From Priapulus caudatus (lineage: Eukaryota; Priapulida; Priapulimorpha; Priapulimorphida; Priapulidae): DNA of 41,545 nt. Within the stretch, counting starts at the first letter, position 1. Every line of letters starts with the position of its first letter. The DNA lies in NCBI RefSeq assembly GCF_000485595.1, contig NW_014577249.1, positions 266,328 to 307,872 on the forward strand, in the 5' to 3' direction. This document shows positions 1 to 9,500 of this stretch, piece after piece. The position numbers and the translations under genes were made by a program. The notes below the pieces were generated by a model. It did no database searches. It had not been told where the DNA came from and saw only the letters and a list, made by a program, of their open reading frames with translations.

Positions 1-1130
1 AGCGCGCGGCACATTGTGTGACCGAGAGAGGAGCGCGTGCCGGCGCAGGCTAGAGAGGAGCATCGCGGGTCGCTGGCGACGAGTAGGAGCGCGGCAAGAC
101 GAGGAAGTAGGGAGCGCGCCGGCGTTCGGCGATGAGAGCACGGAGCGCGGGCAAGACGAGAGAGGACGCGCGCGGGCCGGGCGCAGGACCGTGTGCACGA
201 GAACGAGAGAGGCCGCGCGCGGCGAGAAGCGCAGAGCACGTGGCTGCCGATTGCGATGAGAGTGAGCGCCACTGTGTGACGAAGAGATCAGCGCCGCCGG
301 CGCGGCGAGTAGCGATGCGCGCGGTGCTGACGAGAGAGGATGGCTCGCGGGGTGTGACGAGAGGAGCGCCGGCGGCGCGGCGAGCAGATGGAGCTCGCGG
401 GCGCGGCGAGAGCCAGGACGCGCCGGCCCAAGACGAGAGAGGATGCGCGCGGTCTCTGCTGCACGAGAGGACAATTGCGCGCGGATGGCTGTGACGAGAG
501 AGGCAGCGTTGCCGGGTGACGATCGAGAGGAAGCTCGCTTGGCGCGCCATGCGACTCCCTTCATCAGCAGAGCGGCGCTGGCCAAGCACGAGAGAGCGAG
601 CGCGCGGTGCTGGACGAAGAGAGGATCCGGCGCGCGGCCGCGCGCGCGAGAGTAGGATGCGTGCGGAGTGCTGCGAGAGGAGCTCGGGTGTGACGACGAG
701 AGGCACGCTCGCGCTGCCGCGATGGCCGACTGCGAGCGGCGCGGCCAAGACGAGAGACCCCGGCGAGCGCGCGGATGTGACGAGAGACTGCGCGCGGCCC
801 GCCGTTGACGAGATGACGCGCGCGGTTGCTGACGAGAGAGTCGATGCGCGGCAAGGCAAGAGAGGAGGCGCGCGGGGGCCGGTGTGACGAGAGCAGGAGC
901 GCCGCGGCGCGGACGAGAGCAGGAGCACGTGTCGTGCGTATGCGAGCAGAGCGACTTGCGCACGGCGCGATGCCGACGCGTACAGTCGGCGCGGCCAAGA
1001 CGATGAGAGTGAGCGTTGCGGCGCCGATGGACCCGCCGCGATGCGACGCGCGTGGTGCGGCAGAGAGGGCAGCCGCACGGGCCACGATGCGAGCGCGGCG
1101 CGACGACAGATGAGCCGATGAGAGCGCCGC
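1..1130. repeat. GC-rich degenerate tandem repeat
   Basis: The block is built from irregular copies of GACGAGAGAGG-like and GCGCGCGG-like pieces, often as GTGACGAGAG. Base composition changes abruptly at about 1130. Long reading frames exist on both strands, but their products are Arg/Ala/Ser-rich repeats with no domain and no splice structure, so I treat them as by-products of low stop-codon density. The unit length is irregular, which fits an old satellite or one read with many small indels. Confidence 0.75.
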
Positions 1131-1935
1131 GGCCTGTGACAAGAAAGCCCGTGTCAGTACTGTAGAATGCCATACGGGGTCACCGCTGCAATAGACAGCA
1201 CGACAAACGGCCGAATGCACAGCATGCGTGACAATATTCATGTTGATAAAACATGCAAGTTTTTTTTTGTATAGCTAGACGTTTTCAGTAGCTAATAGTA
1301 GCTAGTAGTTTCTAGTAGCAGGTTTGTAGTATAAAAATTAAGAAAACCTCGCATTAAAATAACAATAAATCGCAAAAAGGAAACAAACTGGATTGTAACC
1401 GCTTACTTGACGCTAGTAATCTCCGCGCTGAAAGCTGCCCCGTCTAGCCCACCTGCACGTGACTAGTCAGCCCCGAACATTCATCTGCTGCCCTTCAACC
1501 ATGCTGACATATCCGGATGTGAACGTCGGCATGTGAACCCATCACACCAGTCACACGTGAACGTATAAGTTGTTAAAATGCTGGTACGCGGACACGGTAT
1601 CACGTAGATGGCACATGCAGTAGAAGTCCAAAAATCCAGACTGCTCGAGGGATTGGGTCGCGTCCGCGTTTTTTTTCAGATTTTCCGGATCTCGGCCGGC
1701 CAGTACTTTTCAAATTTACTTCACCACCGCCACGGGCACTCCCTTTCCACATACCACCGGATACCATCCCCCCACCATTTCCTGTCCCCCACTCTTCTCC
1801 ACATCACCAGCAAGTCCTCACCTTGTTCCACTTTAGGTCAGCTCCCGGAGAACAAAGTTCGAGTTGGTGAGGTACTGTAACGAAACAGTGTTGAGAGGAA
1901 GCCCGAACCATGAGCCCATCGAAGCCCGCGCTTAC
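1131..1935. other. unassigned sequence
   Basis: No gene, RNA or clear repeat could be supported here. The short open frames at 1608-1880 and 1804-2049 show no domain, except that the latter overlaps the RICTOR-like exon at 1936-1985. If RICTOR continues leftward, further exons would be expected on the minus strand here or beyond the window edge, but none was recognised. Confidence 0.5.
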
Positions 1936-1985
1936 CAGTGTGCAGCACGACGGTCGCATGAACACCAGCGCGCTAAGGGCTTCGC
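1936..1985 (-). CDS. RICTOR candidate exon 22 (damaged zone)
   Basis: A 50-nt minus-strand segment lies between a good acceptor (TTGTTGCTGTAG) and a good donor (CTG|GTAAGC). After a 2-nt overhang it reads EALSALVFMRPSCCTL. In vertebrate RICTOR the corresponding stretch after the acidic end of the RasGEF_N-like region reads like ANLHALIQMKPALSHL, sharing the L-AL-hydrophobic-x-M-basic-P-x4-L pattern. It lies in the right order and on the right strand, downstream of exon 21. The match is short, so this is a proposal. Small indel errors are likely here, as in exons 20 and 21. Confidence 0.45.
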
Positions 1986-2189
1986 CTACAGCAACAACGT
2001 CACGCAATTGTACTGTGTGTGCACGTGCCGTGCGGAGCGTGCACTGCACGTACTGTTACGTGTACGGTGCGCACACACACACGCACGCATGCACGCATTC
2101 ATCAAAATACGTTCATCGGTTGTTGAGTTGAGCAAGCAGATCCTGCAAACGACGGTTAAACCTGACAACTCAAGATGTCAAACTTAAGA

Positions 2190-2375
2190 AAATGATCTAT
2201 GATAGATGCTCTATATATGATACTATAGCATGCATCTATAGTATGATATGATAGATTGATCTTATAGATAATTGATAGATGATCTATAGATGATTGATAG
2301 TAATGATTCTATAGATGATGATAGCATGATTCTTAGATGATTGATAGATGATCTATGATGATCTATAGTATGATG
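2190..2375. repeat. GATAGATGATCTATAGAT-type satellite, block 1
   Basis: AT-rich tandem repeat of GATAGATGATCTATA-like units. The units differ mostly by single inserted bases such as GATGCATC or GATAGCATG. It shares its unit with the block at 3068-3400. The unit is itself partly self-complementary (GATCTATAGATC). Confidence 0.8.
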
Positions 2376-3067
2376 ATTAGCATCAAGGGCTCAATTTTAA
2401 CAGTCGTCCGGTCGCTCCGTGACGACTGGATTTCTCTCCCGGCAACTACACAATTGCCCCTTCCGTAGTTGTCCTGGTGTCCAACCTCTATAGAAATTTT
2501 ATATTCATAATGCGCGCATTCATTTCTCATACGGCCACGGGTTGCACAATAACGCTTGCAAAACGTTTACATTTGTTTCTTAGACGCATTGTCGGCTTGC
2601 TTGGTACAAAGTATAACATCACGTGTTTAAACAACACAAGTTCGTGTTTAATTTGTACTCATCTCTGACTTCGACACTGTTTTAGTAATGTAGTCAGTGT
2701 TAGTTAACTTAATGTAAAATGTTATGAAATAACTTTCATGCAACTTTTAATTACTATTATTATACGTCATTGATCCCAGCCATCATTTACCACATTACCC
2801 AATATTTTAATTCTCTCCATCATAATGATGTGAAACGAATGCCAATGACCATGTCTTGCTCGTCACTGCAATTTACGTCACAAAATGTTAACATGGATTC
2901 AGGCCTTTTGCTTTACAGCACTGAGCAATCACGTGAGCAGAAGCGCCTATGCCAGCCACATGTTAAATAATATTCCGGACAACAAAACTCTTGGAGGTGA
3001 CAACATATGCTACTCTCTTGCTGTTGTCCTCCGGACACCCAAAAAAAACCTTAAATTGAGCCACTCG
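2376..3067. other. unique-looking spacer between two satellite blocks
   Basis: No gene or recognised repeat. The small open frames at 2477-2668, 2770-2970 and 2885-3070 have no domain, Kozak support or splice context. It is presumably RICTOR intron sequence between candidate exons 21 and 22. Confidence 0.4.
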
Positions 3068-3400
3068 TAGATGATCTATAGATGTATGATAGAATGCATC
3101 TATAGATGGATCTATTAGATGATGATAGATGACTTGATAGATGACTGATAGCATAGATCTCTAGATGCATTATAGAATGATCTATAGATGATTGATTAGC
3201 CATGATCTATAGATGATTGCATAGAATGATTTATAGATGATCTATAGATGATTGATAGATGCATCTATAGCATGATTGAAATAGATGATGATAGATGATT
3301 CTATAGATAGTAATCTATAGATGCATTCTATTAGATTGTATTGATAGTTGATCTATAGACGATATGAAAGAATATGAATAGAAAATTATGAATGATAAAC
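3068..3400. repeat. GATAGATGATCTATAGAT-type satellite, block 2
   Basis: Same AT-rich tandem unit as at 2190-2375, again with unit-to-unit noise dominated by single-base insertions and deletions. Confidence 0.8.
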
Positions 3401-3551
3401 GATCTAGTGCCCACATCAAAACCACGGATAAATCCGGCAACTTGAGCGCTCAAACAAAGTAAAACGATCACGCACATCAAAAACGCACTAGAAGTCATCG
3501 CCAGTCAGCAGATTTGGCGTAACTTGCCGGACGGCGTAGGTGGCGCTTTAC

Positions 3552-3736
3552 CTCGTCCTCGGCCGCTTACGTCGAGGCACGGCTCCAGGGCTTAGCAGGA
3601 GACGGACTTGCTCTTGTTCGTACAGCTGCTGGCCCAGCTATCGTCGGACGCCCCAACCATCAAAACTCTGAGCCTCGGTGATGCCACGCAAGCAGCTCAC
3701 GCCGCAGGTGCTTGAGTTGGCGTACACGCGCGACAT
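3552..3736 (-). CDS. RICTOR exon 21 with multiple frame breaks
   Basis: Minus-strand segment between acceptor TTTGCAG and donor GAG|GTAAAG. Read across several frames, it shows the order of a conserved RICTOR region: a Val-Ala-Arg-Val start, KHLR followed by ELL, an EF then DGWGV block, QQLYEQEQ, and an end spelling LD plus acidic residues. In human RICTOR the same order is RLYATKHLRVLL, EFFNNWGIELL, VTQLHD and ILDEACED, the region Pfam calls RasGEF_N_2. No single frame is open: there is a TAG after VRR, and several shifts that are mostly explained by one extra base each. Either this copy is decayed or the consensus sequence is poor here. The latter fits better, because exons 1-19 are clean. 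Confidence 0.7.
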
Positions 3737-3840
3737 CTGCAAACAACATGCAAAACAACAATGCAGCCGGTCACACACCCGCCACGTCACCACCAGGAGT
3801 GTTAAAGAGAGAATGGGGTGGGGGGGCGTGCCGTATGGCG

Positions 3841-4007
3841 TGGTGCTTCTTAAACTATTCAGCTGCTCATTCTACCTTCGAGTCTTTAATCACAAAATTT
3901 CATTTCACCGCGACAACAATTTCCTTACGTTTTTCAATGCATTTCCATTCACCCAAAATAATTCATTCACTTCTGGGACAATACCATTCACTAGTTTAAG
4001 AGCACTG
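3841..4007. mobile_element. degenerate hAT-like MITE
   Basis: Begins TGGTGCTTCTTAAACT and ends CTAGTTTAAGAGCACTG, so the ends are inverted copies of each other. The inside, with runs like ACAAAATTTCATT and ATTCACCC, matches the elements at 9542-9680 and 12321-12534. No clear target duplication remains. Confidence 0.7.
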
Positions 4008-4597
4008 GCTTATAGTAGCATGGAGCCTAGGCGGATATAATTGTGCAACCTTTTTGACATAAAAGCAGGAAAATTTGGCCACACAGGTAGTTTAAGAGCG
4101 TGCTACATTCATATGCCAGAATCGGGCTACCAATCTCCATCCGCATTGGTATCAGCCATCTTGAATTTCGAAATGGCCACCATTTAAAATCAATTATCCT
4201 TCTTTTTACGCCAAAAGCAATAGCTAGGGAGCGAGCGAGCGATGGCCGTGCGGAGCGGCCCAGATCTTCGAATTTGTAGCCGGGGCGGCCACCCCAAATT
4301 TTAAGATCTCCGGCATGTAAACATTGCAAGTCACTTGCCCGACGGGCTCTGCTCTTCAAAACGCATTAAACTATAACACAAATCTGGCCATTAACTAAAT
4401 GCATTTTTAATTAAAATCACGAAATGTTTAGCCACACATGTCTAGAAGTTGTCTGGTGCACACTATCATTACTCGATATTCCCAAAATCATTCCTGCAAA
4501 AATATATGGACAAATTTTAGAATGGACATGTACATTTTACACAAGTGCACAAAAGGTTTTTCGTGAGACTGCGGGCGTGCGCCGCGTAACACGTTAC
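4008..4597. other. unassigned RICTOR intron sequence
   Basis: No domain, RNA or repeat was recognised. Open frames at 4027-4359 (-) and 4424-4663 (+) have no family resemblance. The latter overlaps exon 20 of RICTOR on the other strand. Confidence 0.4.
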
Positions 4598-4738
4598 GTC
4601 GGTTCCGCCGGTGACGCATGCGAGACAGCCGATGGTGCCGCGCAATGGCCGCTCCTATTGTAGCTCAACTGACGGAGACGGACCAGCTTCACATACACAT
4701 CCGTGTGCTCGTACGTGGAAAACCAGCGTCCATCATGT
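4598..4738 (-). CDS. RICTOR exon 20 with frame breaks
   Basis: Minus-strand segment proposed to start after an AAG acceptor at 4739 and end at GAC|GTAACG. One frame reads YVKLVRLRQLSYNRSG, matching the conserved RICTOR pattern LKLTVSSLDYSRDG. The next frame gives IAR followed by LSRM (human LARVILSKIL), and a third gives TGGTD (human TAATD). It sits between intact exon 19 and damaged exon 21, in the expected order. The two or three shifts are each repaired by ignoring one or two extra bases. Acceptor choice is uncertain. Confidence 0.6.
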
Positions 4739-4979
4739 CTTGAACAGGTTGCGAGTGTCGCGGCATGAGTGGTGCACTGGAATGTGACAGGGCGGTATTA
4801 CTGTCACTGCGTAAAATACAGTAAACATTTCAGCGAATTGTTAACATATCTTTAAAACACGTACAGTATCAGCGTTTGTAACTCGCTGCCCATCACTATT
4901 TTAGCCATTGACCAAATTGATTATTATCATGACCAATTTCATTCAAGCTCATTTTGACACAATACAATCAGAGGCACAT

Positions 4980-5972
4980 CTCATGGCACAGACAGCAGCA
5001 CCCACATCATGCGCAGGACCATGACAGACACCAAGTTCCCAGACAGCAGACCACATCATGCCAGACAGACAGCACTCCAGTCACGACAGCAGCACCACAT
5101 TTCATGGCCATGACAGACAGACTCAGCCACAGGGACAGCAGCACCACAATCATTTGGCAGACAGACAGACACTCAGTCAACAGACAACAGCCCCACATCA
5201 TGTTGCAGAACATACAGACACAAGTCACCAGACAGCAGCACCACAATCATGGCAGAACAGACAGCACCCCAGCTCATCAGACAACAGCCCCACATCATTG
5301 GCAGACATACAGACACAGTCACAGACAGCAGCACCACATCTATGGCAGGACAGAACAGACGAAAGTCACAGACACAGACTCACCACATCATGGCCAGCAG
5401 ACAGACACAGTCACAGACAGCAGCACCACATCATGGCCAGACAGGACAACGCAGTCACAGACACAGCCACCAGCACCACAATCATGGCAGACATACAGAC
5501 ACAAGTCACAGACAGCAGCACCACATCAGTGGCCAGACAGACAGACGCAGTCACAGACAGCAGCCACCACATTCATGGCAGACATACAGACACAGTCACA
5601 GACTAGCCGCACCACATCATGGCCTAGGACAGCAAACGCGAGTCACAGACAGCAGCACCCACATCATGGCAGACAGGCAGATGCAGTCACCAGACCAGCA
5701 GCACCACATCATGGCAGACAGACAGGGACACAGTCACAGACAGCAAGCACCACTTCATGGCAGACAGACAAACACAGTCACAGACAGCAGCACACATCAT
5801 GGCAGACAGACAGACGCAGTCACAGACAGCAAGCACCACATCATGGCAGACAGACAAACACAGTCACAGACAGCAGCACCACATCATGGCAGACAGACAA
5901 ACACAGTCACAGACAGCAGCACCACATCATGGCAGACAGACAGACACAGTCACAGACAGGCACAAGATAGAA
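4980..5972. repeat. CAGACAGACA-rich minisatellite, unit about 43 bp
   Basis: Tandem copies of a unit made of CACAGTCACAGACAGCAG, CACCACATCATGG and CAGACAGACA. The plus strand of the unit has almost no stop codons, so frames of up to 338 codons appear (Gln/Thr/His/Ser-rich). Units vary in length by single bases, so the frame wanders. There is no start context or splice evidence for a real protein. It lies in a RICTOR intron, between exons 19 and 20. Confidence 0.85.
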
Positions 5973-6027
5973 GCAGCCACTGACATCACCCTCAACTCAT
6001 AAGAAAGACAGAGAATGATGTTTGGAT

Positions 6028-6193
6028 GTAAAAATAAAGTTGATCTCATCGAGATCCAAAAAAAGTTATAAATACTTACACTGACGAAATTTTTAGTCCA
6101 TCTCTCCGATAGACTTCCTCAGGTCTGATGTTTCCGTCAGTGTAAGTATTTATAACCCATTTTTGATCTAACTGAGATAAACTTTATTTTTAT
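6028..6193. mobile_element. foldback/MITE-like hairpin
   Basis: Two arms of about 58 bp face each other around a 48-bp loop (6087-6134). They include the inverted pair TTATAAATACTTACACTGACG and CGTCAGTGTAAGTATTTATAA, continued outward through AAAAATAAAGTT and its complement. No coding content. It is in the RICTOR intron just downstream of exon 19. Confidence 0.75.
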
Positions 6194-6245
6194 GTGAACT
6201 ATAGCGAGCCGACGTAATTATTCAATCAGATGTTTGGATGTTTAC

Positions 6246-6559
6246 CGTAGGAAGATGCCGGCCCGGGACAGCGCCTTCTCGCCGCGTAGAGAGTAAGACA
6301 GCCTCCCGATTAGGAGAAAGTAGTCGCGACTGAGAGTGCTGAGCAAGCTCTGAGGTGACAGCACTAGCGATCCCGTCACATGCTCCCTGCACACCTGTCA
6401 AGTACAAACACACACCTGTGAATTACAAACACACACCTGTGAATTACAATCGCACACCTGTGAAATTATAAACATACACCTGTAAACATGAGTACGTGTA
6501 AATGAGCCGTGTGCAGGCACATGCACACGCACGCACGTACACACGTACACACGCACACA

Positions 6560-6591
<32 letters not shown>

Positions 6592-9500
6592 CACACACTA
6601 GCTATTTCCCAAGGTATACTTGTTTATAATGATGATGAAATGCAACAATAGGCTCACCTCCTTCAAGCAGTCCAAGATCTCTGCCAAGAAATCTTCTAGT
6701 ATTTTCTGGTACTCTGGCTGTAGGAAAAAAACAAGAAATATATATAGCAAGCAATGCCATACAAAAGTAACCACGTATGTGATCACAGTTACACATAGAC
6801 ATTATGCTAGACATGATTTTACAAGGATGCACATGAGTTCTTGACACAAGGAGCAGGTCTTGTGATTAATTTGCAATCAGGTATTTATTTATTTATTGCT
6901 GCATCCAACCACCAACACTATCATAACCATCGCGATCACCACGACCAGCGTACGCCATCGAGTTTTCCAACTTCATTAGCACTTCGCAATCATGTTCAAT
7001 CAAATGCAATTCATTCCAAGTTACGGCAACAAAATTACCATATTCTCAGTTTTCTATAATCCATACATCATTCGCAAAAGCACGAAACTAATTGAGAAAA
7101 TGCAATGTGAACTCGCTCACTGAGTTGACTGATCACGACCATGACCAAACATCAGCATCACCAGTAGTGATGTCCCGCTGATCGATTATAATCAAAACTC
7201 GAACGTCGTTTGCAGCTACCGACTAAGCGCTCGATTATGAAAATTAATAGATTATCAAAAAAAAATTTTTAATTTAAATTAAATTTCCAAACATTGATGA
7301 AGTGGCTCTTTATTTCATTTTTGTGTATTTTTGTTGATTACTTTACAACTGTAAGTAAGTAAGGAGTTACTGAAGACAGTAAATCTAACCTACACCAAAC
7401 AGAAGCAAGTATAATACTGTTACATAGCTTTTAGAATATAGTATTTAAAAAAATATTGTATTATATGATATATGATATATTTCAATATCTGGTAGCCACG
7501 ATCAATAACATTCTACCGATTGACTTCGATCATCGATCAGTTGGGTGCAACCGATGATCGATGATGAAATTCCAACCGAAACCCATCACTAATCACCAGC
7601 GCCACTACCGCAGGTGTGACGTAACTCACCTCGTCGTGAATGAGAAGGAATTCTAGCAGGTAGCACGCAGTGACAGAGAACAGCTGTGCTCTGTCGTTGC
7701 CCTGGTCGATCGTTGAGAAGAGCATGCTGCGAGGGCTGAAGAAGTAGCTCACTCTGGTCACAAACTTCCCTCCAGATGCCCTGTCAATGCTTACTAGTCC
7801 ATCGCCGGGCCACTGCACAGCAATTCACAGTCAACAGTTACACATTGTCAACGAAACAGTGATAAGGTGAATTCACCCACCCCAATACCCTCGCGCATAC
7901 ACCCTCACCACGCCTATATCTTCGTCATGCCCAAGCCCCACCCCCACACACCCTTCTCCCACACGTCCCCGAACCCAACCGTCCCACACGGTCGGCTCAT
8001 ACCTTGAGCAGTGCAGCGATGAGATCCCAGTCCCAGTTGAAGTTCTCTTTCGTGACCAGCACCTGGCTGTCCTTGATTGCTTGCGTCAGCACCTCTTCTG
8101 CATCCTGAAATGTTTGAAAATCGCTCATAGTAACCAGTAGAGGGCGCTCAGCTTATCAACATCCTGGCTGAGGTGTTTATAATAACCAACAGGGGGCGCT
8201 TACCCTCTCCAGCGTCTTAACGAGGTGTTTATAATAACCAGCAGGGGGCGCTTACCCTCTCTAGCATCTGCATGAGGCGAGTCTGTGCGAGGTGTTTATA
8301 ATAACCAGCAGGGGGCGCTTACCCTCTCCAGCGTCTGCGCGAGGCGGGTCTGTGCGAGATGTCCTGGGTTGAAGCGACTTCCGGAAGACGTCTGCAGCGC
8401 TCGTGGCGCTAGCTGTAGGATCTGGTCGAGGTAGAGCGAGCACGGCACGACACCTCGCTTCTTTACGTCGTGCAGCCTCTTCAGGTATCCGACGACTTCC
8501 CTCGCACGCCTGTCCACCCCGACACCGTCACAATGATTACACTGTCGCCACTGTGCCGCAACGATTATTATCATTATTACTATAATTAATTTGTTATTTA
8601 TAATCATATCATCATATTATTTGTACTATAATATATTTATCAGATATTTATAACATAAGTCTATTGTTAACGTAAAACGAATTAAAATATCATTTTAGTA
8701 TATAACGATAATATAATAATATTAATAATAATAATATAATATATTAAATATATTTATTATTATTATTATTATTGTTATTACCATCATCGTCATCACCATT
8801 ATCAATTTTACCATTATTAGTGGTGCTATTATTATTAACATTCTTACATCAATCATGTAATTGTGTGACCTCTGTACAACATTGAACAGTCACGATTTCA
8901 AAATGACAAACACTTACAGTCTGACTTCGGCCGACTTGTTAGGTGAGGCGGCGAGGCCGGTGAGGGTGGGCAAGCACTGTGAGTACGCACTCACCTCCAC
9001 AGGCACCAGCCTGTTACCCTGCAGAACGCACAGATAGTTCCGTTACTACAGACCTTTTCACGATTGACATGCAGAAGACGTGTAAAAGTCACATCGACAT
9101 GTAGCAAAAACACCCCATTCACCTACAGGATATACAAACCTCAACAACAACAACACACAACACACACAACAACTGCCATTATGTGACATACACGGCATGA
9201 TTCACATTACCATGGCAACTATTCTCTCGCTCCACAGAAGGCACGAGTAACTTTACCACAGCAACCATGCTCCACGCTGCGAACAGGAAACCGTGAGACG
9301 TACCACATGCAGTAGCTCTCCGAGCAAGATTGTCGTTGCTACTGCCATCGACCGACCAGCTGATATTATCACTTCGACGAGGGCCTAGAGGTACGAAATA
9401 TTAACGATTTTAGCGTAAATTAGTCTTGGAACACGGCTGATTAGAGAATTAAACGTTTTTATAACAGGAGACATAGACTGTTTACTGAGCATAGTTGGTG

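Noticed and set aside
50-1241. 342-aa and 225-aa minus-strand frames in the GC-rich block
   Set aside because: Arg/Ala/Ser-rich products of a degenerate repeat with few stops; open frames overlap on both strands and no domain or splice signals are present.
4954-5983. 338-aa and 244-aa Gln/Thr/His repeat proteins
   Set aside because: Translation of a 43-bp minisatellite; several frames are open at once and unit lengths vary by single bases.
6222-6413. 63-aa minus frame over RICTOR exon 19
   Set aside because: Wrong frame; the in-phase frame from acceptor CTCAG at 6350 gives the RICTOR match SLLSTLSRDYFLLIGRLS.
6395-6490. CRISPR-like spaced repeats (CACACCTGTGAATTACAA)
   Set aside because: Four short units without distinct spacers in an animal intron; simple tandem repeat.
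8918-9018. An 18-bp mini-intron in RICTOR exon 14 (GTGAGTGCGTACTCACAG)
   Set aside because: It has donor and acceptor letters, but removing it would shorten the protein relative to vertebrate RICTOR, which has the same length here; 18 bp is also too short to splice by normal means.
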